This document shows positions 19,709 through 30,327 of a stretch of DNA of 64,000 nt, piece after piece. A program made the translations under genes and the position numbers. Source of the DNA: Pseudoalteromonas tunicata (lineage in GTDB: Bacteria; Pseudomonadota; Gammaproteobacteria; Enterobacterales; Alteromonadaceae); the NCBI RefSeq assembly GCF_002310815.1, contig NZ_CP011032.1, positions 722,001 through 786,000 on the forward strand, given 5' to 3'. Within the stretch, counting starts at the first letter, position 1; the number at the start of each line of letters is the position of its first letter. Below the pieces are notes generated by a model that had not been told where the DNA came from, ran no database searches, and worked only from the letters and a program-made list of their open reading frames with translations.

Positions 19709-20947
19709 CTAGCCACCAACAATAGCGCCAAGTTGAAAGATTGGTAAGTACATGGCGACAATCAAACCACCCACTAAAACCCCTAAAATAGCCATTATTA
19801 AAGGCTCTAATAAGGTTGATAAACCATCAACGGCATCGTCGACTTCTTGCTCGTAAATAGTGGCTACTTTTGCCAGCATATCATCAAGGGCGCCCGATTC
19901 TTCACCAATGGCCACCATTTGAATCACCATGTCAGGAAAAATATTAGAATTTCGCATAGCAAAGTTCATTTGATTACCTGAACTCACTTCGGATTTAATT
20001 TCTATTATAGCGTTGCGATAAACCGCATTGCCTGAAGCGCCGGCGGCAGAGTCAAGGGCATCTACAAGTGGTACGCCAGCGGCAAAGGTGGTTGATAAAG
20101 TGCGGGCGTAGCGGGCAACCGCTGCTTTATCTAAAATTTTGCCAAGAATAGGCAGTTTTAAAATGGTGCGGTCGGTATTATCCCGCACATTTTTGCTAGC
20201 ACGATGTGCTTGCCTAAAGGCATAAAAACCAGCTGCCATGCCCCCAAAAACAAGCCACCAATAATTTTGCATAAATTCAGAAATACCAATTACAAATAAT
20301 GTAAATGCGGGGAGTTCAGCGCCAAAACCAGCAAAAACACTTTGAAATTGAGGGACAACAAAAATTAGCAGAATAGTGGTAACCACAAAGGCAATACTCA
20401 GCACTGCAATCGGGTATATCATGGCTTTTTTGATTTTAGATTTCAGCGCTTCCGACTTTTCTTTGTAGGTGGCAACACGGTCAAATATATTATCTAATGC
20501 ACCAGATTGCTCGCCTGATGCCACTAAATCGCAATACAAGTCATCAAATAATATTGGGTGTTTACGCAAGGCATCAGAAAACGGATTACCCGCTTTTACT
20601 TCGTCTGCTATCTTGGTAATTAAGCGTTGAAGGCTTTTTTTCTCTGAACCTGAGCCAATCATGTCAATTGCTTGAATTAGCGGTACACCTGCCATTAACA
20701 TGGTGGCTATTTGACGGGTTAGCACACAAATATCTTTGGCGGTAATTTTAGGTTCTGATGAAAGCCCAAGTAGTGATTTGGATTTCTTTTTTACTTTTGA
20801 TGGCGTGATGTTTTGTTTGCGCAGCTGCGCTTTAACCAGTGCAATACTTTGGCCATTCATTTCGCCTTCAAGCTTTTTACCGCGGCTATTCACACCTACC
20901 CAAGTATAAGTATCAAGCGCTTTGGTGGCCGTTGATTTTTTTGCCAT
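19709..20947 (-). CDS. pilC: type IV pilus inner-membrane platform protein PilC
   Basis: 412 residues with two GspF-type repeats (about 75-200 and 280-400) and three membrane segments. Conserved blocks are VLTRQIATMLMAGVPLIQA, LVASGEQSGALDNIFDRVA and the second-copy equivalents AVARYARTLSTTFAAGVPL and VAIGEESGALDDMLAKVA. It is the membrane platform on which PilB acts, encoded 96 bp downstream of pilB. Confidence 0.96.
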   Translation of the reverse strand: MAKKSTATKALDTYTWVGVNSRGKKLEGEMNGQSIALVKAQLRKQNITPSKVKKKSKSLLGLSSEPKITAKDICVLTRQIATMLMAGVPLIQAIDMIGSGSEKKSLQRLITKIADEVKAGNPFSDALRKHPILFDDLYCDLVASGEQSGALDNIFDRVATYKEKSEALKSKIKKAMIYPIAVLSIAFVVTTILLIFVVPQFQSVFAGFGAELPAFTLFVIGISEFMQNYWWLVFGGMAAGFYAFRQAHRASKNVRDNTDRTILKLPILGKILDKAAVARYARTLSTTFAAGVPLVDALDSAAGASGNAVYRNAIIEIKSEVSSGNQMNFAMRNSNIFPDMVIQMVAIGEESGALDDMLAKVATIYEQEVDDAVDGLSTLLEPLIMAILGVLVGGLIVAMYLPIFQLGAIVGG

Positions 20948-21043
20948 TATAATGTCCTTGCTCGTAGTCGCTTTTGCTTGTTGTTATCTCAGTTGAGCTT
21001 AGTATGGTTAATACGTTCTAACATTTTGCTATTAAACCTGTTT

Positions 21044-22747
21044 TTATGGTTGATAGCTAGTCACGCGATTTATTTCAATAATCGACGTCATACCCGATGC
21101 CGCCTTTATTAAGCCAGAACGGCGAAGATTATTCACCCCTTCGTTAGTTGCCGCTTCTGCTATTTCAAGGGAGTTACCACCGCGCATAATAATTTGCGCA
21201 ATATTAGGGGTAATGGGCATCACTTCATAAATACCAACGCGGCCTTTATAGCCTTCTGTACAGTGCTCACAGCCCTTGGCTTTAAATAAGGTTAAATCGG
21301 TTAAGTCAGTTTGGGTAAAGCCAAGCTTTAATAACTCTTCAGTAGGAATATGCTCAGGCTCTTTACAGTGGCTGCATAAACGACGCGCTAGGCGCTGGGC
21401 TATAATTAAACTCACTGAACTAGCGATATTATAAGACGGCACACCCATGTTCATCAAACGAGTAAGGGTCTCTGGCGCTGAGTTGGTATGCAAAGTAGAA
21501 AGTACTAAGTGACCCGTTTGCGCGGCTTTGATGGCGATTTCGGCGGTTTCGAGATCACGAATCTCCCCCACCATGACGACATCAGGATCTTGGCGTAAAA
21601 ACGCGCGCAGGGCATTAGCAAAGGTCATATCAGCACGAATATTTATTTGTACTTGGTTGATACCGGCTAAGTTAATTTCAACCGGGTCTTCTGCGGTTGA
21701 AATATTACGCTCGGGTTTATTCAGAATGTTTAAACCGGTATAAAGCGATACTGTTTTACCTGAACCCGTTGGGCCTGTAACTAAAATCATGCCTTGCGGC
21801 TGAGCAAGGGCATTCATATATAAATCTTTTTGTTTTGGCTCGTAACCTAATACATCAATGCCCAACATAGCGCTTGATGAGTCTAAAATACGCATTACAA
21901 TCTTTTCGCCCCACAAAGTAGGTAAGGTCGAAACACGAAAGTCGATGCTTTTCTTTTTAGTGATTTTTAGCTTAATACGACCATCTTGTGGTTTGCGTTT
22001 TTCGGCCAAATCCATGTGCGACATGACTTTTATCCGAGCCGATATTCGGCTTTCAAGCCCGACGGGCGGATTGGCTATTTCGTGTAATACCCCATCAACC
22101 CGAAAGCGGATGCGATAAGTATGTTCATAGGGTTCAAAATGTAAGTCAGATGCACCTTTTTTAATCGCATCCATCAATATTTTATTGATATAAACAATAA
22201 TCGGTGCATCGTCATCTTTATTGTTTACATCGGTAGAGAGTGATTTTTTACTATTAGTCTCTTGCTCGCCATCAACGCCTTCTAGCTCTGCTATTTGCGC
22301 ATCACTAAGTTCCAGGCCATCTTGTTTATCAAATAACGACTCTATCGCAAGGTTAAGCTGCTCGTAATTGACCACTACCACTTCGGTTTGCATGCCGGTA
22401 TTGAATTCGTAGTCTTCAAAGGCATCAAAGTTGGTAGGGTCAGCGCTAGCGAGATAAATTGTTTTGCCTTTTATTGCTATAGGTAAAACGTGATGTTTTT
22501 TAATTAACTTTTCATTTAAAATTTTCTCATTTGGGAGAGATTGGAAATCATAAGAGTTCAAATCAATAAATGGAACTTGAAACAATGAAGATGTTTTTTT
22601 TGCTAATTCTATAGATGTTAAGCTGGATTCTTTACAAATTATTTCAGGAATGGAGGTTTTATCAGTCTTATTTATCCCCCTAAAACTTTCTAATTCGATA
22701 ACACCAATGTTACTTAATTTTCTTATTAATGGGGAGTTTAATAACAT
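21044..22747 (-). CDS. pilB: type IV pilus assembly ATPase PilB, copy next to pilC
   Basis: 567 residues, beginning [15 protein letters not shown]. The N-terminal domain (to about 150) differs strongly from the second copy; from the [17 protein letters not shown] block onward the two proteins are nearly the same. Walker A GPTGSGKT lies near residue 325; Walker B, the His box and the CSHC/CEHC zinc site are present. Its place in pilA-pilB-pilC-pilD makes it the canonical extension motor. The N-terminal coding region is visibly more AT-rich than the ATPase part. Confidence 0.95.
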   Translation of the reverse strand: MLLNSPLIRKLSNIGVIELESFRGINKTDKTSIPEIICKESSLTSIELAKKTSSLFQVPFIDLNSYDFQSLPNEKILNEKLIKKHHVLPIAIKGKTIYLASADPTNFDAFEDYEFNTGMQTEVVVVNYEQLNLAIESLFDKQDGLELSDAQIAELEGVDGEQETNSKKSLSTDVNNKDDDAPIIVYINKILMDAIKKGASDLHFEPYEHTYRIRFRVDGVLHEIANPPVGLESRISARIKVMSHMDLAEKRKPQDGRIKLKITKKKSIDFRVSTLPTLWGEKIVMRILDSSSAMLGIDVLGYEPKQKDLYMNALAQPQGMILVTGPTGSGKTVSLYTGLNILNKPERNISTAEDPVEINLAGINQVQINIRADMTFANALRAFLRQDPDVVMVGEIRDLETAEIAIKAAQTGHLVLSTLHTNSAPETLTRLMNMGVPSYNIASSVSLIIAQRLARRLCSHCKEPEHIPTEELLKLGFTQTDLTDLTLFKAKGCEHCTEGYKGRVGIYEVMPITPNIAQIIMRGGNSLEIAEAATNEGVNNLRRSGLIKAASGMTSIIEINRVTSYQP

Positions 22748-22861
22748 GCTTAAATATTACTCAAAGTAATTAGAAGTATTTGTTCTGAAAAGACTATTTA
22801 GCTCAGTAACTTGCTTGAAAAGGCTTAGCGAAACTAAGCCTTTAATTGATTTATCAGTAAA

Positions 22862-23221
22862 TTATCTTGTAATCGTAATTGTACCTGTACCTGGTGCTTT
22901 AGGTGTTGCTGTTAACGTTACAGGGAATGCGGTAGGAAGTGCAGCAGGTAATATAGATTCACATGCAGTCGTGCTAGCTGTCATTGCTGTATATTCAGCT
23001 GCAGTCATAGCCATCGCTGGGTCGTGAATGCCAATAGAGATTTTGTCTGCTAGTGCTCTCGCCTGTGTTTCACAAGCATTATTTGCACCATTGATGGTAT
23101 AAGCTTGATATTGTGGAATCGCAACAGCAGCCAAAATACCGATGATTGCAACTACGATCATTAATTCGATTAACGTAAAGCCTTTTTGGGCTTGTTGTTT
23201 CATTTGTTTAACTTGTTTCAT
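22862..23221 (-). CDS. pilA: type IV major pilin PilA
   Basis: 119 residues. The prepilin leader is 14 residues ending QKG, with cleavage before [20 protein letters not shown]; mature Glu5 is present. The mature protein has only about 105 residues, a short pilin, with two cysteines (50 and 87 of the precursor) that could form a disulphide, and a Thr/Pro/Ala-rich C-terminus ending TGTITITR. The AGGAGAGG ribosome site is strong, as expected for an abundant protein. It lies 114 bp before pilB. Confidence 0.95.
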   Translation of the reverse strand: MKQVKQMKQQAQKGFTLIELMIVVAIIGILAAVAIPQYQAYTINGANNACETQARALADKISIGIHDPAMAMTAAEYTAMTASTTACESILPAALPTAFPVTLTATPKAPGTGTITITR

Positions 23222-23748
23222 GTTGTACCTCTCCTACGAGTGACATGTGGGGCTAACTTTCGGGGGGAAAGTATTATCGCGCCCCGACTTTTATAAAGTT
23301 GAGTATAGTCTTTTTTCTCTATTGAGAAAGGCAGTGCAAATAAAATCCTAAAATTTTTACTGCTCGATTTTACTCGTTTTACTGTTTACTTTAAAAACAC
23401 TTAAAAATGAATTTGTTATGCTTTTGCATTGTAGCGAGACCTTAACAAACAGCCTACTCGATGTATTTTGCTTGTGTAAAGATATATTTTACAAATCATT
23501 AGCAAACTAGATTCATGTTTTAGTATTGGTTATTACATCCTGTTTCAACCAATTTCATTAGATGCTAGCATCTATTTTGTGAATTTAATAGTTAAATGTA
23601 TTACAAATTAGTTACAAAAATGTATGCGGCCAATTTGAGGGAATCATTGTACACATTTTAATGTTTCCCACAATTGTTTTGCATCAACAAGTTATGATTT
23701 TATTTGTGTTCGTACCTGTTTTTTCTGTACCTAGACGAGTCTGTTAAT
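23222..23748 (-). promoter_or_regulatory. pilA upstream region
   Basis: 527 bp without a gene. Just before the ribosome site the transcript can fold into a nested hairpin, GGGGC (23249-23253) with GCCCC (23281-23285) enclosing ACTTT/AAAGT (23256-23272). A weak sigma-70-like pair, TTTCTC then TATACT with 16 bp spacing, reads leftward near 23300-23330. I found no convincing sigma-54 (-24/-12) sequence by eye. The remaining 400 bp is AT-rich with no further signal recognised. Confidence 0.4.
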
Positions 23749-24657
<909 letters not shown>

Positions 24658-24931
24658 TTAGGTATCGACTTGCTGCTATTGATTATGCGGCGTGGTTCGA
24701 TAGAGTATTGTCAAATATGAAATTTATTTTACCTCTTTATCAGCAGAAACTATAGCAGCAAAATTGGATTTGTTAAGATGGCAAAAAATCGATTTTAACC
24801 ATTTGGTAGTTTATTAGTCATTGTATTGCCACAGACAAAGACGTGCAGAGCAGGTAGATTTATGTATAACCAGCTTGATTGTGAAATCAGCAAGGTAATT
24901 TTAGGTTTTAATTTAATGGTAGGAAAATGTT

Positions 24932-25477
24932 TTGCTACAAGATATTAAAAATGGTTGGTTAATGAATGCAACGCATTGCAAGTCGCCTCATTTTAATTTA
25001 CGTGCGGGTGATGAGCCCATTTCATTGCTGGTGGTGCATAATATTTCGCTGCCAGCGGGGCAGTTTGGTGGCCCTTATATTAGTGATTTATTTATGGGAC
25101 GATTAGATTGCAGTTGTGACGCAAGTTTTGCTGATTTAGCGGGGCTTGAGGTGTCTGCGCATTGTTTAATTCGCCGAGATGGCACAGTGATTCAGTATGT
25201 TAGTTTTTTAGACCGCGCTTGGCATGCGGGTGTTTCTTGTTTTGCAGGGCGCGAAGGATGTAATGATTTTAGTATTGGTATTGAGCTTGAGGGCACTGAT
25301 ACTGAACCATATGAAAAGGTGCAATATCAACAATTAGCTTTGCTGGCTAAAATATTGATAAAACAGTATCCTAGCATCACTAAAGAGCGAATAGTCGGCC
25401 ATAGTGACATAGCGCCTGGGCGTAAAACCGATCCGGGTCCAAGTTTTGATTGGCAGTATTTTTACGCTTTATTGTAA
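24932..25477 (+). CDS. ampD: 1,6-anhydro-N-acetylmuramyl-L-alanine amidase AmpD
   Basis: 181 residues from a TTG start at 24932. The TTG is preferred because AGGA lies 7 bp upstream and the first residues (MLQDIKNGWL) align with E. coli AmpD as I recall it; the first in-frame ATG at 24962 would lose them. Zinc ligands and catalytic residues are in VVHNIS, the HAG of AWHAG and the GHSDIAPGRKTDPGP loop. It is cytoplasmic and cleaves the peptide from anhydro-muropeptides in wall recycling. ampE follows 65 bp later; no ampC or ampR is present. Confidence 0.95.
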   Translation: MLQDIKNGWLMNATHCKSPHFNLRAGDEPISLLVVHNISLPAGQFGGPYISDLFMGRLDCSCDASFADLAGLEVSAHCLIRRDGTVIQYVSFLDRAWHAGVSCFAGREGCNDFSIGIELEGTDTEPYEKVQYQQLALLAKILIKQYPSITKERIVGHSDIAPGRKTDPGPSFDWQYFYALL

Positions 25478-25542
25478 TTTTATTCAGTCGATAGTTTTAA
25501 CAACGTGCTACGTTGGTTTTATCGTAACCTTAGGTAAATGAT

Positions 25543-26385
25543 ATGACGCTAATTTCAATTTTAATCGCCCTCATTATTGAGCGTTTAGATGCTCGGGGTA
25601 AATATTGGCAAATGGAAACGTATGCAAGTGTTTACCTTGATAAAAGTCGTAAGCTTGAGTCGGTATTTAAACATTCGGCTTTATTGTTATTTTGGCTCTT
25701 GTTGCCCGCTATTTTAGTGGGGTTAATTGCGCAAACACTTGATTTTGTCTTGTGGCAAATGCTGATTAATGTTGTGGTGCTCTTAATCTGCTTAGGGTGT
25801 GTTTATTATCGCGAAAAATATAAAGGTTACCTTAATGCGATGCAGCGTAATGATAATGAAGCTGCCAGTTTATATGCGATGCAATTAGGTCAAAAACGTA
25901 CAGAAGATCAGCGTGGCGGCGAAACGTTAGGGCAAACGTTAGCGTGGATTAACTTTCGTTTTTATTGTGCCGTTATTTTTTGGTTTGTAGTGCTTGGCCC
26001 TGCTGGTGCCGTTTTTTATGCGTTAGTCCGCACCATTGCTGATGCGGTCAGGAGCCAAAAAATTGCTGCACTATTACCCCAAAAGCTGTTTTTACAAACC
26101 TTGTTATTTTGGCTTGATTGGCTGCCAACCCGAATTGCTAGTTTTGGTTATCTAATTATCGGAAACTTTAATAAAGGAACATCATGCTGGTTAAGGCATG
26201 CCCTTAATTTTAGTGTGAGTAACCGTAAAGTAATTACTGAAACCGCATTAGCTGCAGAGCAAGTTGAAAAGCAACACCTTGGTTGCACGGTTGAAGCTTT
26301 GTGCATGGTGAAATTAGTAAAGCGAAATGTATTGTTCTTTTTAGCGCTTATTGCTGGTTTAACCTTATTTGGCCAGCTATCGTAA
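25543..26385 (+). CDS. ampE: AmpE family inner-membrane protein
   Basis: 280 residues with about four hydrophobic segments and the conserved N-terminus MTLISILIALIIERLD. AmpE is encoded with AmpD in many gammaproteobacteria and has been implicated in beta-lactamase induction signalling, but its reaction is unknown. It is likely co-transcribed with ampD. Confidence 0.92.
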   Translation: MTLISILIALIIERLDARGKYWQMETYASVYLDKSRKLESVFKHSALLLFWLLLPAILVGLIAQTLDFVLWQMLINVVVLLICLGCVYYREKYKGYLNAMQRNDNEAASLYAMQLGQKRTEDQRGGETLGQTLAWINFRFYCAVIFWFVVLGPAGAVFYALVRTIADAVRSQKIAALLPQKLFLQTLLFWLDWLPTRIASFGYLIIGNFNKGTSCWLRHALNFSVSNRKVITETALAAEQVEKQHLGCTVEALCMVKLVKRNVLFFLALIAGLTLFGQLS

Positions 26386-26601
26386 CTATCTCTGTGTAGT
26401 GTAGGCAAAAATCATTAGTCGTTGAGCACGGTTATTTAGGGGTTAGTTTTTATCGTTTAGTCGCTTGCTCAATTGGTTTTTTTTATGGTTAGTCTTGTTG
26501 GCATGTTGACGCAATGGCAGTTAGAAATGGTCTTGGCAAACCTCTTAACGTAAATTTTGTAAGTAAGTTTGCATCTACAACGTCATCTCTAGAATATTGC
26601 A
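26386..26601. other. gene-free stretch before the PdhR sites
   Basis: This is the left part of the 445-bp ampE-pdhR gap. No ORF, hairpin terminator or repeat was recognised. Confidence 0.4.
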
Positions 26602-26604
26602 GTT

Positions 26605-26619
26605 AGTGGTCTGACCATT
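26605..26619 (+). promoter_or_regulatory. PdhR-like operator, distal
   Basis: AGTGGTCTGACCATT contains TGGT-N3-ACCA, the core of the PdhR dyad, 167 bp upstream of a better copy. Confidence 0.55.
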
Positions 26620-26733
26620 TTGCAAATATCGAATTTTCCTTTCTTTTTTTATAAAAGTTTTCATAATTTACCGTTATCGTCGATTTTGGCTTTGGTCTTA
26701 GTGGGCTAAAAGCTGCTCTGAATCGCGACAATT

Positions 26734-26762
26734 TTGACAGTGGCCGTGGTTTTTGTTAATTT
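26734..26762 (+). promoter_or_regulatory. candidate pdhR promoter
   Basis: TTGACA (26734-26739), 17 bp, TAATTT (26757-26762). The -35 is perfect and the -10 is weak. The predicted start falls at the beginning of the proximal PdhR operator, a layout suited to autorepression. Confidence 0.5.
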
Positions 26763-26771
26763 ATGTCAATA

Positions 26772-26788
26772 TTTTGGTATGACCAATT
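26772..26788 (+). promoter_or_regulatory. PdhR operator, proximal
   Basis: TTTTGGTATGACCAATT contains the perfect dyad TTGGT-ATG-ACCAA, matching the PdhR consensus ATTGGTNNNACCAAT in all core positions. It lies 43 bp before the pdhR start. Confidence 0.8.
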
Positions 26789-26830
26789 TACCTTTTAAAC
26801 TTTTTACAGCAGCGTGAGTAGCCTTTTTCT

Positions 26831-27580
26831 ATGTCTCTGAAAATTAAAGCAGCAAAATTATCGGATGTAATTTTAGAGCAATTAGAAAATATGATCCTTG
26901 AAGGTTCATTGGCTGCGGGTCAAAAGTTACCTCCTGAGCGTGAATTAGCTAAACAGTTTGAAGTATCGCGTCCTTCTTTACGTGAGGCGATACAAAAACT
27001 AGAAGCCAAAGGACTTGTTACGCGTAGGCAAGGTGGCGGCACCTATGTAAAAAATCAGCTTGAAGGTGGGATGACCGATCCATTATTTGAATTGATCAGT
27101 AAACATCCTGAATCGCAATTTGATTTACTTGAATTTCGCCACGCGCTTGAGGGAATTGCAGCTTATTATGCAGCCTTGCGTGGTACTGCTACGGATTATG
27201 AAAAAATCACACGCCATTTTGATTTAATCGCCGCAGCAGAAAGTGATTTAACCGCAAAAGCGAAAGCGATTAATGGCTTTCATTTTAGCATTGCAGAAGC
27301 GTCTCATAATGTAGTGTTATTACATTTAGTGCGCGGCATGGAAGCATTGTTAGAACAAAATATCGTGCAAAATTTAACGGTGTTACTTGAAAAACCAGTG
27401 GTACGAAACCAACTGGCGCAACATCGTAAAGGATTGCTTGATGCAGTAATTAATGGTGAGCCAGATAAAGCTCGGCTTGCCAGTAATGCTCACTTGGCGT
27501 TTATCGAAGAAGCGTTATTAGAAGCCGGTAGAGAACATTCAAGAATTGAGCGTAGTTTAAGGCGCACACAGCAAAATTAG
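26831..27580 (+). CDS. pdhR: pyruvate dehydrogenase complex repressor PdhR (GntR/FadR family)
   Basis: 249 residues. The N-terminal winged helix (about 5-75) has LPPERELAKQFEVSRPSLREA and the beta-wing RRQGGGTYV; the C-terminal FadR-type ligand domain spans about 90-235. PdhR represses the PDH operon and releases DNA on binding pyruvate. The gene heads the aceE-aceF-lpdA cluster, and two matching operators lie upstream. Confidence 0.95.
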   Translation: MSLKIKAAKLSDVILEQLENMILEGSLAAGQKLPPERELAKQFEVSRPSLREAIQKLEAKGLVTRRQGGGTYVKNQLEGGMTDPLFELISKHPESQFDLLEFRHALEGIAAYYAALRGTATDYEKITRHFDLIAAAESDLTAKAKAINGFHFSIAEASHNVVLLHLVRGMEALLEQNIVQNLTVLLEKPVVRNQLAQHRKGLLDAVINGEPDKARLASNAHLAFIEEALLEAGREHSRIERSLRRTQQN

Positions 27581-27649
27581 GCGCTTATGCTTAATGTTGT
27601 GGGAAAATTTGAAGCTAAATTCGTATTTTAAACATAAGGAAAACTCCAT

Positions 27650-30316
27650 ATGTCTGAAGTCAATAAATTTGACGTAGACGCACTAGAAACACAAGAGTGG
27701 TTACAGGCTTTAGAGTCTGTTGTGCGTGAAGAAGGTGTAGAACGAGCTCAGTTTTTATTAGAGCAAGTATTAGAAAAAGCCCGTTTAAATGGCGTTGATA
27801 TGCCAACAGGTGTTACAACGAACTACATCAACACCATCCCTGTTGAGCAAGAACCTGCTTATCCAGGCGATGTAAATCTTGAGCGTCGAATTCGTTCGAT
27901 TATTCGTTGGAACGCAATCATGATTGTATTGCGTGCTTCTAAAAAAGATTTGGATTTAGGCGGCCACATGGCGTCTTATCAATCTTCAGCTGCATTTTAT
28001 GAAGTGTGTTTTAACCACTTTTTTAGAGCGCCTAACGAAGTTGACGGTGGTGATTTAGTTTATTATCAAGGTCATATTTCACCAGGTATTTATGCTCGTG
28101 CCTTTGTTGAAGGTCGTTTAACGGCTGATCAACTTGATAATTTCCGTCAAGAAGTTGATGGTAATGGTTTACCGTCATATCCACATCCAAAGTTAATGCC
28201 TGAGTTTTGGCAGTTCCCAACAGTATCAATGGGTTTAGGCCCAATAGCTTCAATTTATCAAGCGCGTTTCTTAAAGTATTTAGATGGTCGCGGCTTAAAA
28301 GATACTAAAAATCAGCGTGTTTATGCGTTTTTAGGTGATGGCGAAATGGATGAGCCAGAATCACGTGGTGCGATCTCTTTTGCTGCACGTGAGAAGCTCG
28401 ATAACCTTTGTTACCTTGTTAACTGTAACTTACAACGCCTTGATGGCCCAGTAATGGGTAACGGTAAAATCATTCAAGAACTTGAAGGCTTATTTAAAGG
28501 TGCGGGTTGGAATGTAATTAAGGTTGTTTGGGGTTCAGGCTGGGATATTCTTCTTGCTAAAGACACTACAGGTAAATTACTACAATTAATGAATGAAACC
28601 ATTGATGGTGATTACCAAACCTATAAAGCTAAAGATGGTGCTTATGTGCGTAAGCATTTCTTTGGTCGTTACCCAGAAACAGCAGCGCTGGTTGCTGATA
28701 TGACTGATGATCAAATTTTTGCACTTAAGCGTGGTGGTCATGAACCATCAAAACTGTATGCTGCATTTAAAACCGCGCAAGAAACCAAAGGTCGCCCAAC
28801 CGTTATTTTAGCTAAAACCGTTAAAGGTTATGGCATGGGTGATGCGGCTGAAGGTAAAAATATTGCTCACCAAGTGAAAAAAATGGATATGACGCACGTT
28901 GCGCATTTACGTTCACGCCTTGGTTTACAAGATTTAGTCTCTGATGATGCGTTAGTTGAATTACCGTATTTAACGCTTGAAGAAGGTTCGGCTGAACACA
29001 AATATCTACATGCTCGTCGTGATGCATTAAAAGGGTATACACCTAAGCGTATTGCAAACTTCACTCAACCGCTGGTATTGCCAGAAGTTGCTGAGTTTGC
29101 GCCGCTATTAGAAGAGCAAAAACGTGAAGTGTCGACCACTATGTCGTTTGTGCGTGCACTTAACGTATTGTTAAAAGATAAAAATATTGGCAAAAACATT
29201 GTGCCAATCATTGCCGATGAAGCGCGTACATTTGGTATGGAAGGTTTATTCCGTCAGATTGGTATTTACAATCCGCATGGCCAAAACTACACACCTCAAG
29301 ACCGTGACATTGTTTCTTATTATAAAGAAGCTACATCGGGCCAAGTATTGCAAGAAGGGATTAATGAGTTAGGTGCAATGTCGTCTTGGGTTGCTGCTGC
29401 AACGTCATACAGCACTAACGATTTACCGATGATCCCATTCTACATTTATTACTCTATGTTTGGTTTCCAACGTGTCGGTGATATGGCGTGGATGGCTGGC
29501 GATCAGCAAGCTCGTGGTTTCTTACTCGGTGCAACAGCAGGTCGTACAACCTTAAATGGTGAAGGCTTACAGCATGAAGATGGCCACAGCCATATTTTAG
29601 CAAGCACAGTACCTAACTGTATTTCTTATGACCCAACGTATGGCTACGAAGTTGCTGTCATTATTCAAGATGGTATTCGTCGTATGTACGGTGAAAACCA
29701 AGAAAATATTTACTACTACCTAACATTGATGAATGAAAACTACCATCAACCAGCAATGCCAGCAGGCGCTGAAGAAGGTATTCGTCGTGGTATTTATAAA
29801 CTTGAAAGCTACGCAGGTGCTAAAGCAAATGTTCAGTTATTAAGCTCAGGCACGATTATGAATGAAGTGCGTAAAGCGGCCGCTATTTTAAGTGAAGAAT
29901 ACGGTATTGCTTCTGATGTTTATTCAGTTACGTCATTTAATGAGCTTGCTCGTGATGGTCAGGATGTTGAGCGTTTTAATATGTTAAACCCTGGTGCTGA
30001 TGCGCGTGAAGCGTATATCACTGAAGTATTGAACGAAAACGCCACCATTGCTGCAACGGATTACATGAAAAACTATGCAGAGCAAGTCCGTGCTTTCATT
30101 CCATCAGCTAACTACAAGGTGTTAGGTACAGACGGTTACGGTCGTTCTGATAGCCGCGAAAATTTACGTCGTCATTTTGAAGTAAATGCGGGTTATGTGG
30201 TGGTTGCTGCGCTAACTGAATTGGCTAAACGCGGTGAAGTTGATAAAGCACTTATCGTTCAAGCAATTGAAAAGTTTGAAATCGATACAGATAAACTTAA
30301 TCCACTTTACGCATAA
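27650..30316 (+). CDS. aceE: pyruvate dehydrogenase E1 component (homodimeric type)
   Basis: 888 residues, the length of gammaproteobacterial AceE. Thiamine diphosphate/Mg2+ motif: [10 protein letters not shown] followed by [19 protein letters not shown]. Other conserved blocks are [32 protein letters not shown] and the C-terminal [17 protein letters not shown]. It decarboxylates pyruvate and acetylates the lipoyl groups of AceF. It is 69 bp after pdhR and 11 bp before aceF. Confidence 0.98.
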   Translation: MSEVNKFDVDALETQEWLQALESVVREEGVERAQFLLEQVLEKARLNGVDMPTGVTTNYINTIPVEQEPAYPGDVNLERRIRSIIRWNAIMIVLRASKKDLDLGGHMASYQSSAAFYEVCFNHFFRAPNEVDGGDLVYYQGHISPGIYARAFVEGRLTADQLDNFRQEVDGNGLPSYPHPKLMPEFWQFPTVSMGLGPIASIYQARFLKYLDGRGLKDTKNQRVYAFLGDGEMDEPESRGAISFAAREKLDNLCYLVNCNLQRLDGPVMGNGKIIQELEGLFKGAGWNVIKVVWGSGWDILLAKDTTGKLLQLMNETIDGDYQTYKAKDGAYVRKHFFGRYPETAALVADMTDDQIFALKRGGHEPSKLYAAFKTAQETKGRPTVILAKTVKGYGMGDAAEGKNIAHQVKKMDMTHVAHLRSRLGLQDLVSDDALVELPYLTLEEGSAEHKYLHARRDALKGYTPKRIANFTQPLVLPEVAEFAPLLEEQKREVSTTMSFVRALNVLLKDKNIGKNIVPIIADEARTFGMEGLFRQIGIYNPHGQNYTPQDRDIVSYYKEATSGQVLQEGINELGAMSSWVAAATSYSTNDLPMIPFYIYYSMFGFQRVGDMAWMAGDQQARGFLLGATAGRTTLNGEGLQHEDGHSHILASTVPNCISYDPTYGYEVAVIIQDGIRRMYGENQENIYYYLTLMNENYHQPAMPAGAEEGIRRGIYKLESYAGAKANVQLLSSGTIMNEVRKAAAILSEEYGIASDVYSVTSFNELARDGQDVERFNMLNPGADAREAYITEVLNENATIAATDYMKNYAEQVRAFIPSANYKVLGTDGYGRSDSRENLRRHFEVNAGYVVVAALTELAKRGEVDKALIVQAIEKFEIDTDKLNPLYA

Positions 30317-30327
30317 GAGGTTTACTC

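Noticed and set aside
21858..22118. Open frames antisense to both pilB copies at equivalent places
   Set aside because: Their similarity to each other only reflects the similarity of the two pilB genes; no independent coding evidence.
23222..23748. Sigma-54 promoter for pilA
   Set aside because: No GG-N10-GC pair with the surrounding consensus was found on the minus strand; the nearest match has nine bases between GG and GC.
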